Part shown: one piece after another, positions 10,765 to 21,087 of the stretch
Layout: each line of letters begins with the position of its first letter
Numbering within the stretch: the first letter of the stretch is position 1
NCBI GenBank assembly: GCA_032871835.1
Contig: CM065302.1
Span: 1,673,094 to 1,737,093, forward strand
DNA: 64,000 nt
Direction: 5' to 3'
Source: Dipteronia dyeriana
Taxonomy: Eukaryota > Streptophyta > Magnoliopsida > Sapindales > Sapindaceae
Program-made: the position numbers and the translations under genes
The notes under the pieces: model-generated
What the model was told of the DNA's origin: nothing
What the model saw: only the letters and a program-made list of their open reading frames with translations
Database searches by the model: none

Positions 10765-10859
10765 TATGTATTGAAGATCGTTAAAAACAATCCTTATAAC
10801 GTTTCATTTGTAGCATATTGTTCTTACTTTGAAAATTAGATTATTATTATGATTATGAT

Positions 10860-11065
10860 TTTGAGAAAAATTATTATTATTTATTTTCTAAAAAGATAAA
10901 GAACCATTTATATTCATATAGTAAATAACATTCCTTTAATCTATTCAATGTTTATAAATTTAAATTAAATAATCCTCCATTTTATAATCATTGACTTTTC
11001 GATTTCTATAAAATAATAATGAAAAGTTACATTATAGTTATTAATATTCCTGCAATATTTCAATA
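10860..11065. repeat. AT-rich duplicate block, copy 2
   Basis: Repeats 9180-9380 (shared ATAAAGAACCATTTATATTC and CAATGTTTATAAATTTAAAT). Confidence 0.8.
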
Positions 11066-11066
11066 A

Positions 11067-11380
11067 ATAACATTCTTGTTTTTTGTTTTTATTATAGATA
11101 TAAACATTAATTTTTATAAATAACATATCAGTCTATGATGGAGGAATTTTTAGACCACGAGTTTGCCATAGAAAAGCATTGTATGTCTTTCTAACATTAT
11201 TTTTATATAATCCTTTTATTATTTTAATAGAGGTCATTTGCTTCTAATGTATGTTTTTTTTTTAATATTCTAGATCTAATGGAATCCTTGTGAGAGATTC
11301 AAAGATGAAGATGATCTGCAGCTGTTGATTGAGGAAAGCAATGGTTTGACTTATGTATCGGGATATGAGGTGGTTTGAAT
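11067..11380 (+). repeat. exon-like duplicate block, copy 2
   Basis: Second copy of 8660-8905. After the acceptor-like TTCTAG at about 11272, one frame reads FKDEDDLQLLIEESNGLTYV and SGYEVV, then stop, which is acidic and could be a terminal exon. Protein family not recognised. Confidence 0.45.
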
Positions 11381-12086
11381 GTATAACAATGGGATAAGAG
11401 GTGGCATTGTCGAGCCAATTTGTAGTTAGAAATTATACTATTATTTATATTGTTTATTATTTAATGGTTGACTTATTTATTCGAAGTGGCCTGATAAATA
11501 GTAAAAACACATCTCAAAACAATTTTAAATTTCAAAGTAAATTTTATGTAACAAAACAAAATCACAAAAATATGAATTTGGATTGTTTTCTATTTAACGA
11601 AAATAATATAAGTTGATTTTTTTTTATCTTGATTAATCAATTTATTGGTAGTGTTTGTAGTAAAGATTCGTGAAAAAAATCTCTTAAATGGTAAGAGTGT
11701 AGCATTCAAAAATAAATTGTAAGCCTCCATCTTCAATACATGTTTTTATGTTTAAACATATTCACTTTTAAATTTAGTTACTACCAATTATTTTGATCAA
11801 CGTATTAAAAATAAAAAAAGCCCGTGCATCGTATGGGTTGCTACACTAGTTGGAGTAAAAATAGTGTTTTAAATGATTGAAAGATTAGCACAAAATGTTT
11901 TAGTGTGTTATGTAGGTATACGATGCTCTATCACTCAAGTCATACTATGTGATATATATAGCCAATTGTATGTAATCTCGCAGACTACATAATATAATAT
12001 GAATGGAAAGAGTTTGATACTAATAAAGATCGATTATCGCTCACTTCATTGTTTTGCCTTCATTTATAGCACCAGCTATCGATGAT
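11381..12086. other. intergenic
   Basis: Includes the tail of the putative Helitron (to 11849). Nothing else is recognised. Confidence 0.5.
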
Positions 12087-12096
12087 GTTGGTTCAC

Positions 12097-12783
12097 TTTT
12101 TTTCTTTTTTTTTTGAAACGGCAGTATAATATTGAAACAAAGCCGAAAACGGCCAGAAACCAAAACAAACAAAGGGGAACAAAAAACAGGCCCCGCGCCA
12201 CCCACTAACAAGCCAAAACAGAACAAGAACAAGAGAACAAAAACACAGGAAAAACAGAGCACATGAAACCGGGACAATGCCAAAAACAGAGCAAATAGCT
12301 AGAGAACGCCCCACTTGATGAACTCCCCATTATTAGCCAAACCCTTCTTTGCCAGACTATCCGTGAAGACGTTCGATACTCTCGAGTTGAAAATAACTTT
12401 AGTATTACCCAGGAAAGCAAGCTTTAAGAGCATGTCATAGATTATATCAACAAGATTAAGGTTCCCAAAACCATCTTCATTGACCCACTCCACCGCCAAT
12501 TTGGAATCACTAACAATGGCGATATCCCTCCCAACAAAAGAAGACACTGAGGTGCAAAGAAGAACAGCTTTATGAATGGCAAGGATTTCAGCTGCATTAG
12601 CATCCAGACAACCATCAAAAACTGAGAAGAGGCATAACACCTTCCCACTGGAGTCGCGTAAAACACCCCCGATTCCCGCACGACAGAGCTCACCTCTGAT
12701 GGACCCGTCCACATTGAATTTCAGGGCGTTACAGGTTGGAGGCATCCAGCCTTTGACATTGTTGCGATTCAGGGGCGTTACAG
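12097..12783 (-). mobile_element. 5'-truncated LINE insertion
   Basis: A minus-strand insertion ending in an A-rich tail (12097-12117 read as T-rich on plus). It is flanked by the direct repeat GTTGGTTCAC at 12087-12096 and 12784-12793. It contains only the 3' end of the second reading frame (RNase H) and 3' untranslated sequence. The poly-A tail, 5' truncation and 10-bp target duplication are the signature of target-primed reverse transcription. Confidence 0.85.
12299..12783 (-). pseudogene. LINE RNase H domain fragment
   Basis: Encodes the C-terminal RNase H-like domain found in many plant LINE polyproteins: WMPPTCNALKFNVDGSIRG (first Asp), DANAAEILAIHKAVLL (Glu), AIVSDSKLAVEWVN (second Asp), and FTDSLAKKGLANNG (final Asp), ending IKWGVL. 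All four acidic positions are kept and no stop occurs within the fragment, so the insertion is fairly young. The upstream endonuclease and reverse transcriptase are absent. Confidence 0.85.
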
Positions 12784-12793
12784 GTTGGTTCAC

Positions 12794-13269
12794 GTTGCTT
12801 GCATAACCAATCAGTGGTCTATATCTACCAATTTTTCTATCATGAGTACACAATTTTGAGTATATCGTAAAGATACTAATACACACCATCGTATTTTTAC
12901 CACTGAGTTTTTTGGAATTTTATTTTTAATTTGAGATTCAATATAAGAAATAATATGAAAATTTACTCAATTACAAAAAAAATATATATATTTAAAAATT
13001 CGGACCGACCGCCGGTCGATTTCCGACCAGCCACTTAGTTCCCGTCTAGGCGGGCTCGGCGGTAGACGGTGGGTCGCCGCCCAATTAACGCCTAACACTT
13101 TCTACAATACTGTGTATATTCTAAATCCTAATATAAGCTTAAAGCTTATAGAAATGTGTATATATGCCAGTTGGTTTTGATTAATAATGTAATTAAAATT
13201 GGTTCAGGGATCAACTCTTATACCTACACCGTGACGTGGCAAAAGGGCCTAAAACTAGTGGGCCAAATG
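12794..13269. other. intergenic with GC-rich relic
   Basis: 12995-13090 is a GC-rich patch with CGACCGCCGGTCG and CGGCGGTAGACGG, unlike its AT-rich surroundings. It probably belongs to a decayed transposon terminus; a related patch is near 3255. 13130-13195 resembles 2825-2885. Confidence 0.4.
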
Positions 13270-14697
13270 GGCCGACTGTAAAGGCATTCTTTTAATATAG
13301 TTTATCTGATATCAGTTGTAAATTCATCAAATTTGTTCATTTTTTGCTTCGAATTCTTGGAAATCTTGTATGCTTGTTTTGTTTTGTGAATTCGATTTTG
13401 ATCGGACTATATTTATACCTATTTGAGGTCCCCATTACCTATCGTTTGTTCTCGTTTTCGAGCGTATTTTTGTATATAATGTGTTTGTTGAGCCTTGTGT
13501 AGGTACATATTCCCTACATATGGTATTTGAGCTTAAATGACAATTGGAAAGGTCTATATCTCCCTGCTCAAAGTGAGATAGGTTTTGTACCACCTATTTT
13601 TGGAAAGCCCCAGAAGTCTTCTTTCCGGTGGTTTTTACGGATCGCAATTCCGGGTTTTCTAGAGGGAGATATGCATGTTTCCGTAACGGTGCGTAATGCT
13701 GGAAACAAGGATGGAAGCTTCATGCAGAACATCTAACTTTCAGGGCGCATATCTCCCTCCTCAAATTGAATCACGTTCATTTCTTCATATTTAGAAATCC
13801 CCAGAAGTCCTCTTTCCATCGGTTTTTACGGATCTCAATTCAGAGTTTTCTAAAGGGAGATATGTGCGTTTTCGTAAAGGTACGCGAGGCCTGAAAACTG
13901 GTGTCACGACCATGACACTAAGTCGCGAAAATCACTGTCGCCCGGTGTGTCGTCTTGCAAGACCGCGACACACCTGGTTCCAAACCGCGACATGTCAGAT
14001 TTAGGCAATTTTCAGAGGGGAAAATGTGTCCTTTTGCACCCCAATTCATCCCCAAACTTTCCCTAACTATAAATACATCATTTTCTCCTCTTATCTACAA
14101 CAACAAAAAAGGCAAAGAGAGCCCATTGTTTTCATCATCTTCTTCACAAATCAAGAGAGAGAAGCTTCCAAAGCTCCCATGGAGGTCCTCCTCCATGGGA
14201 AGCTCACCACCACCCATTTCTACACATCCTCCACCACTTTTGAGAGTTGATTGCGAGGAGATAGGAGTGGTCTATGACCAATTTCGAGCTAGGGATTCAT
14301 GGAGCACTTGAAGGGATTTCTTCAAGGGTTGTCTCCTTTAAACTCATTCTCTTTGTATTTCATGTTTTCTTGATTGTGTAATCCCCACTTGGGAATATTT
14401 GTAAACCGAATTTGTGCTCAATATATGTTGGTTGATTTTATATTCATTTGGGTTTTGATTTGTTCTTGCTATTATTGATTAATCTCCTATCTTGATATGC
14501 TTGTGTATGGAGATTGGAAATTGATATGTGTTCATGGATGGGATTAGGAGTAGATTAACTTAATTATAGGAGCAGTCGTAATCAAATATCCCATTTGTGT
14601 GTGTATGTCTTTGGAAGGTCGAAATTAACTTGTACGGATGGGTTTGGGTGTTTGTGGGTTTTTGGTTGTGCCTAGGAGGACCAATCCGGGTATAATC

Positions 14698-15525
14698 TGT
14701 TGGAGTATTTCGGAACCGATGAACGTTGAATCGTCGTGCCTAATATATGCCCATAACTCATAGCAATTAATAACGTCAATAGCAGAAAAAATAGATGAGA
14801 GAAAATAAACCAATCACAACACAAGATATACGTGGAAAACCCTAATCTAGTAAAAAACCACGGGCTGTCAGGACGATAGAGAAAATTCCACTATATGATA
14901 AATTGTTACAACCATATATTTCAGGATTCTCTCTCACACCCAAACCCCAAACCCCAAACCCCAAACCCCAAACCACACTCACAAGATCCTCATCAAGAAC
15001 CTCACAATATCCCTTAGATCTCCCCTGAATATCACCCACGGATCTCTTACTTGATCCATTGATATTCCCTTGGATCCCTCCCCGAATATTCACACGGGTC
15101 TCTCACCCAGATCTCTCCACTACTCTCTGATATTACATGGTGTTCTTTTTTCTCTATACAAAATAACCTAGATACAAGGTTCTATTTATACTAGTTACAG
15201 GGAGTTTAACATAAGAAGAAATCATACTCCTAAACGTACAAGGATTACTTGTTCCACATAAATACTATTTCCTATTTATGACAGGTCTTCTTGTTAGGGA
15301 TTAATACTTTTCCTTCAAGTATAGGACTTTCCGATTCTGATTAGCACAAGAACTTTCATGAGAAAACACCTTTCCTTTTTTCATATGTTCTTTCAGTCTT
15401 CAAGCCTCCCTCAAACTCATCTTCAACTTCCAAACGTTATCTCACGTCTCCAGGAAGCTACACATCAGTTGAGTCTTGTTTGGTTAACATTGGGTTCACT
15501 TGAGAATACGAGCCAAAACCTAACA
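14698..15525 (-). repeat. solo LTR with target duplication TAATC
   Basis: An 828-bp sequence bounded by TGTTGG and CTAACA and flanked on both sides by TAATC (14693-14697 and 15526-15530). A TATA box on the minus strand (15181-15192, complement of CTATTTATACTA) sets the orientation. No internal region is present, so it arose by recombination between the two LTRs of a full element. It contains a tandem ACCCCAAACC-like repeat (14938-14972) and several repeated GATCTCTC/TCACCCAGATCTCTC motifs (15000-15120). Confidence 0.88.
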
Positions 15526-15828
15526 TAATCTTAACCACTTAGCTCTAAAGAATGAATGAAACTTGTTCTATGCAAGACCTTGCTAGAGTAGGTTTTGGCT
15601 TATGTTCATATGCTTAATGGTAAAAACTTAAGGCACGATTACTTCACCGAGACCTTGGGGAGTGATTCGTGTCTCAAATCCTTTAGTTGAGATTACAAGC
15701 ACAATTACTTTACCGAGACCTTAGGGAGTGATTTGAGTTTGTAAATCTCTCAATTGAGAGAACAAGCCCTTAGCTTGAATTGAATGTCCTTAATTGAGGG
15801 GGGTTGTGCATCCATGAGATTGGAGAAC

Positions 15829-15902
15829 GCCGTAGTTGTCCAGTGGTAAGGACATCTCGGATTGACACCCGAGAAGACCCGGTGTTCGATTCCCGGTTAC
15901 TG
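15829..15902 (+). repeat. tRNA-like module (Glu-type), copy A
   Basis: Reads like a eukaryotic tRNA: A-box-like GTTGTCCAGTGGTAAGGA, anticodon-arm-like CTCGG...CCGAG, and B-box-like GTGTTCGATTCCC. The anticodon loop is eight bases with a clean five-pair stem, so it is not a standard functional tRNA. The same module lies inverted at 27463-27540 inside a related element, so it belongs to the element. Confidence 0.65.
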
Positions 15903-16440
15903 ATGAGGGGTCTCCTTTCTATCCATTTTGTATTCTGTCCTTGTATCATGAATTGGATGTCCTTAATGCTTAACAACAACTATTTGTGCACTTATGTATG
16001 ATGAGCTTTATAAACCTTGTGTGATCATTCTCATGCATCTCTCATATCCACCAATTTATTATTTGTCACTTTAATCACCATTCTCACCTCACCATATTCC
16101 TTTTATTTTATTTTACATGCTTTTTATTTACATTTCTGCACACACACACAACGTAAAAGGCTTACACTTCACACACACCACTCTCTCCCTTGCCATGTTC
16201 TTATTTACATTGCTTTCAATAAACACTAGAACGTGAAACGGTCGACGGAAACCACCCCTGTGGACGATACCCTTGCTTACCGTTTTACTAGTTTTCAAAA
16301 CTTTAGAGCACTTTGCGTAGGAATTACTATAAACATCTTTTGATAATCGCAATTTGTTAACGACACAAAAAGCGAGTATCAGATTTGCATTAGAGGGTTT
16401 TTTTTTAATAATCCAAGAATACTTTCTTTGAATCATCCAA

Positions 16441-16905
16441 ATGATAACTATGAAACTGTGAAGAGCTATTGAATTTATAGGTATGTAATGAATTTGTGAA
16501 ACACAATTATTTTGTACTGTGTTTTGTCTATGATATTGTTCGATTTTGTGATTTCGCGGTGACTTCGACTACAGTCTAGTGTTGCTAGTAGTGTTAATCA
16601 AAATGCTCACTTATTGAATGAATTGAAAGTGTTCTCCTTTCCGGTGATGGCTCAGTGTGATGATGCCTTTCTGAACAAAATAGCATCACTTGAACTCAAA
16701 TTGCATACCCAATTGTGCTTCAGGTGAGGGACGAAGACATGCTTTCTTGCGAAATTGAACAAGTAATTGATTATCTATTGATTGTTTATATAAAATCTTT
16801 GAAATTTGCTTTGACCAACTTCTTTTTGATCTTAGGTTGTATGGAGCAGCTAGTTTCAAGGATAGACTGAAAGGCAAGAATGTGTCTTAACTGTAGCTAA
16901 TTGAT
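16441..16905. other. unassigned sequence
   Basis: Moderately complex, less AT-rich sequence. Short exon-like pieces occur on plus (around 16590-16725, SVNQNAHLLNELKVFSFPVM) but the frame ends without a recognisable family. Possibly a relic gene fragment. Confidence 0.3.
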
Positions 16906-17900
16906 GGGAAAATTGAAGTTCACGAGTTTATCCCGCAAGTGCAAGGATCGTTTAAACGATCTCATAGCAGCAAGTACGGGTTCGTTCCATAAAGGAGTGT
17001 CATTCGTCAGCCGTCCGTAGTTAAAAGGATCTAAAGCAATGTAAAAGAAAGTATAGGAAAAGGTGAGAATGTTGTGTGTGAAATGTAAGCATACTATTGT
17101 TGAGAGAACATTGAAATGGAAGCAAAAGGCATGAGAATATGGAAGGGTGTATGTGAGGTAATCGGGTGCATGCCTTTCTAAATTACACTACTCCTAAACT
17201 AAATTAAACTACTCCAAAAGGCAACAAACTCGAATTACTACCCACCAAAGTTGTCTTGGGCAGAATGGTACACTAGTTAATTAAGCTCACCAAACATTCA
17301 TACTAATCATGATAACCAACCACATTAACAATCCAAGTTTGGGTTCAATCTTCTCATTATGTAACTTCTACCGTATGAAGACATAATAAGTCACTTATCT
17401 TCGACTATTACTCATCTATGATATGCAGTACAAGCAATGGCCAACGATTCATTAAGCATGAAGATTTAAAGAACCAAAATTCACTTAAGCATGAGAAGTA
17501 CTTTCTTGAATTTCAATCATCCAATTAAGAGCAATAACCAAAGCTAAGCATGATATGTACTCAACTCTAATTCTCAAATTAACCTAATCATTTAACTTTC
17601 ATCGAAAGTGATATTCAATCAACACAAATCAAAGATCAAGCTATGAAGAAATTGAATTAAAACAAGACTTGAATAGATCAAATGCAAATCAATCATGTAA
17701 AAAGCACTAGTGTTAGCTTTACAAAAATTAATTAAAATCGATGTGTTTTTATCAAGATCCTTACCATAATTAAAATGAAGGATCCCTCATGAGAGAAACT
17801 ACTCATATATATAGTTCATCGGTATGTTTTGGTATATTTATAATATTATCGCATATGAGTTGCATGTGATCACACAAAATAAGACTAAATTTTAACATGA
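16906..17900 (-). mobile_element. LTR-retroelement relic
   Basis: Begins GTTCACGAGTTTATCCCGCA with CAAGTGCAAGGATCG and GCAAGTACGGGTTCGTTCCA, a pattern common next to LTRs of plant gypsy elements. It continues with long CACTACTCCTAAAC-type sequence resembling 27930-27990. There is no coding capacity. Boundaries are uncertain. Confidence 0.45.
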
Positions 17901-18559
17901 TCAGATGTAGGGGTGTAAATCCAAGCCAATTCGACACAACTAGATCTGGCCTGCCTGGCCTGCTTTTCAAAACGGGTCAGGCATGGTCTGTGCCGTGCCG
18001 GAGAGCGGGACAAACCAGGTCTGGCACGTTTTCAAAAAACGTGGCCCGGCATGGCACGGTAACCTATTTCCGACGTGCCGGATCGGCGGACCACCACGGA
18101 CTGGGCCCAATTTTAAAAATATATATTGTTTTTTTTAATTTGGGGTTTTGGGAAAATACATAATTAAAAATTAAAATACTTAATATCAATTTAACAATTC
18201 AATTATGTAAATATAATTTTCATTTCAATTTAATTATCTTCTTAATTAATTATTTTGAAAAAAAATGAAAAATAAATTGTATTTTTTCCATTCCAATTGT
18301 TTTAGTTAGATAGATTTATTATTTTTGATAATAAAATAATTCAAAAAATGAATAAAGATAAAGTATTGAAAAATATTTAAAATAGATGAAGTTATGAAAA
18401 TATGAAATGAATAATTATTTATTTATTTCTGACTTATGGAATTAAGTATTTCATATTCACATGATTGTCTCATTAAAAACCTTACCAAGAAAAACTCAGT
18501 GAGATAAAAACTTGGTAAGGCAAAATAGTGCAATCGTATTACAACTTACAAGTAAATAT

Positions 18560-19925
18560 ACATGTATAAGTATAACCTAGTTCTGGACCTGGTTACTACC
18601 GGAACCGGAAGCCTCATCAACATATAGATTGTTGAAATTTAGAATAAATTCATTATCTACAGTTTGGTTTTAGAACCTCTTTTGAGCATGCTTCCAATCT
18701 CTAAGGCATGTTAATACCTTCACCATCTCCGGAGATAAACAGTTTCTTCTTGGTTCTATTATGCTTCAACTGGTGCTAAATGCTTGCTCTGAAGACACCG
18801 TGGACACGGTGATAACCAATACATCACGTGCTAGATGTGACAAAACCTGATACCCTCTAGCTATAAGTCTTCCACCATAACAACAAATCAAAATCTTCCT
18901 TGTCTTCAACAACATCGAACTATGCTTCAAGGTACCTATTTAATTCAACACAAGAAGATGGGCCAGATCTTTGGCCTGAAGAAGTGTTTGCTGATTTGTC
19001 CTTTTTTTCGACGTCTGAGAATGTTCCAACTTGTTTACTTCGGCTGTATCTCCGTTCTGCTGATGGTTGGGTGTCAATGCTGCCAAACTTATGCTTATAA
19101 ATATGAAAAACTTTGAACAACTTGTTTCGAACATCAGTAAGCTGTTCTGAATAATCTGTTACCAAATTAATACCAATAAACTCAAGCAAAACTTTTAAAT
19201 CAAATAATTTAACCCTAGGATCTACTGCAACACTTAAGGCATAAAGTAAAGGAATGTTAGCTCAATATTTTTTCAACTTTGTTTCCATGACAACTGCAGT
19301 GTCTAAATAAACATCTTCTTTATAACTGTTTAACACTTCAACATTTTCATTATTTGATGGATTTCCTAAGATGATGTGGGGTAATATACTCCGAAAATAG
19401 TTACAGTGACATTGTAAAAATCTTTAAAAATTCAATAAAAACCTTTGCCACATATCAATCCTCTGACGTCAATGCTTGTGTTTGTGGACGGCCAAGTTCG
19501 GCCAACTTCATGTTATAAAAACCTGTAATATTTGTATCATATGGCAAACAATTTTTCAGCATTAAGTAAGTAGAGTTCTACCTTACCAGCATATCAATTT
19601 GGAATCGTCGGGGGTGTAAACTGTTTAATGTACAGTGTCTACGGAATTCTTGAAATTTAGGATTAGAACTGTCAATCCAAGAAATGACATCTTTGATGTG
19701 ATCTACACGGTCACTTACTTGCTTCAAACCAGCATGTACAACTAAATTTATGATATGATATGCACACCGTTGATGAAAGAAATAATCTTCATCTTCGGGA
19801 TTTTTCTTTCAACAAACAATGCAATAGAGCTAGTGTTTACAGATGCATTATCTAACGTAAATGTGATTTGTGATTTCATATGTTTCTAAAATAGAAAGAA
19901 TGAAATTAAAAATATTTTCAGTGGT
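18560..19925 (-). pseudogene. hAT transposase, C-terminal half (catalytic core relic and dimerisation domain)
   Basis: Read on minus from 19925: FTLDNASVNTSSIALF (catalytic-core region of RICESLEEPER-like hAT proteins) and FINGVHIIS, where the family has H.RCACHI. Then LKQVSDRVDHIKDVISWIDS and NSLHPRRFQIDM, later LLEFIGINLVTDYSEQL and KLFKVFHIYKHKFGS. The C-terminal hAT dimerisation domain is clear: ELNRYLEA, FDLLLWWK, and DVLVITVSTVSSEQAFSTS. Many stops and frameshifts are present. It continues the N-terminal half at 30748-31330. Confidence 0.8.
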
Positions 19926-19935
19926 ATGTGCAAAA
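19926..19935. repeat. MULE target site duplication, left
   Basis: ATGTGCAAAA, identical to 30738-30747. It lies within the interrupted hAT transposase frame, where it encodes part of ILHM on the minus strand, so it is host DNA duplicated on insertion. Confidence 0.9.
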
Positions 19936-20030
19936 GGGCTCAAAAATTAAATAGCACTATTTAAGAGGGGTGTTGTGCAAATATCACCAGTTTAGTAATG
20001 TAAGTTTAAATGACATCATTTAACGTAAAG
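19936..20030 (+). repeat. MULE left terminal inverted repeat
   Basis: Starts GGGCTCAAAAATTAAATAGC. The best-paired part with the right end lies at about 19980-20027 (GTGTTGTG, TCACC, AAGTTTAAA). Confidence 0.7.
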
Positions 20031-20379
20031 GGACGAGAATACCCCGATAAAATTAAAAAAGAGAGAAAGTTGTCATTTTGTTAGTCCCAGAAAAGAAAGA
20101 GTGAGAAAGAAATCGATGACAACGAAATTGACGGCAAGGAAATCGATAGCGAATTGACCGAAACTGGAATACAGTAGATTTCGCAGTGATTGACAGAGGT
20201 AAGTTCAGTTTGTTTTATTTATCGATTTGTTGTTGATAACTTATCATTGCATTTTAGACTTATTTTGTTGATTGAAATTGTAGATTAGGGTTGAGAATGG
20301 TTGTGATTTAGGTTTGGGTTTGAAATGAGGTTGAATATTCGATAACGAAGATGAAATTCTGGGTATCGAAGATTGTTTT

Positions 20380-21055
20380 TTTTTTCAAAAAAATCGAGAA
20401 TATTTCAAGCAAAATCAAGGAAATTTTTTAGAAAGATTCGAGGAAATTTATCATACGATAAAGATTATTTTTCAAAAAATCGAGAACATTTTCAAAGCAT
20501 CGAGAACATTTTAAAAGGATCGAGAAATTGTTTCAAACGATGGAGAATATTTTTCTAACAATCGAGAACGTTTTTCAAAGGGTCTAAAATTTTAAAATGA
20601 TCGAGAATATTTTTCAAAGAATCGAGAGGTTTTTCAAAGGATCGAGACTATTTTCAAACGATCGAGAATATTTTTCTAACGATCGAGAATGTTTTTCAAA
20701 GAGTCAAGATTATGTTAAATGATCGAGAAGATTTTTCAAAGAATCGAGAGGTTTTTCAAAGGATCGAGACTATTTTCAAAGGATCGAGACTATTTTCAAA
20801 CGATCGAGAATATTTGTCTAACCATCAAGAATGTTTTTCAAAGGGTCGAGATTTTTTAATATGATCGAGAAGATTTTTTAAATAATCGAGAGGTTTTTCA
20901 AAGGATCGAGACTATTTTCAAAGGATCTAGAAGTTTTTCAAAGGATCTAGAAGTTAGGATCGAGACTATTTTTAAAGGATCGAGAAGTTTTTCAAAGGAT
21001 CGAGAAGTTTTCTAAGTATCGAGAATTTGTTTCAAACGATCGAGAATATTTTCTA
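20380..21055. repeat. GATCGAGAA minisatellite, left block
   Basis: About 25 to 30 imperfect copies of a 19-22-base unit, TTTTTCAAAGGATCGAGAA, immediately upstream of the DUF1985 coding region. Copies vary by small changes (AACGATCGAGAATATTTTTC, GGATCTAGAAG). The same motif, on the same strand, forms a second block at 29770-30290 near the other end of the MULE. Confidence 0.92.
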
Positions 21056-21087
21056 TTTTTTTTTCAGTTTACTTATGTATTGTTTCT

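Larger units (their letters stand above)
9015..11849 (+). mobile_element. putative non-autonomous Helitron
   Basis: The 3' end has the family signature: a short GC hairpin (CCCGTGC...TATGGG, slightly decayed, 11821-11837) followed about 9 bases later by CTAG (11846-11849) and then T, as rolling-circle elements insert between A and T. The proposed 5' end TCTACTAATAATATAAAA at about 9015 resembles common plant Helitron starts, but the base before it is T rather than the expected A. The left boundary is therefore uncertain. No helicase or Rep gene is present, so it could not move on its own. Confidence 0.4.
13270..16440 (+). mobile_element. non-coding retroelement copy A (LTR-derived), opened by a solo LTR
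   Basis: Homologous in blocks to the reverse complement of 27203-29243. Shared phrases are CCTATTTGAGGTCCCCATTA, GTTCTCGTTTTCGAG-like, AGCCTTGTGTAGGTACA, CCCCAGAAGTC with GGTTTTTACGGAT, and a tRNA-like module followed by GATGAGGGGTCTCCTTTCTA. Copy A extends further 5' than the other copy. It has no credible protein; the weak frame at 13955-14311 is probably fortuitous. The 3' portion (16230-16300, CCCCTGTGGACGATACCC) is of a type common near plant gypsy LTRs. Exact ends were not found. Confidence 0.55.

Noticed and set aside
12041..12420. Leu/Phe/Cys-rich membrane-like frames
   Set aside because: They read through the 3' untranslated region and poly-A tail of the LINE in several frames; no conserved protein.
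13955..14311. 118-residue frame as a host gene
   Set aside because: It lies in non-coding retroelement sequence that has a homologue (28200-28450) without the frame.
15829..15902. A functional nuclear tRNA gene
   Set aside because: The anticodon loop has eight bases, the acceptor stem is poorly paired, and the same module recurs inside a related retroelement, so it is annotated as a tRNA-like part of that element.
17820..17907. GAGTTGCAT at about 17854 as the left target duplication of the hAT element
   Set aside because: It resembles the right flank GAGTGCAT but lies about 50 bases outside the left terminus, so it cannot be the duplication without an extra event.
20380..21055. CRISPR-like repeat array
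   Set aside because: Units are imperfect, have no unique spacers of fixed length, and lie in a eukaryotic transposon; it is a minisatellite.
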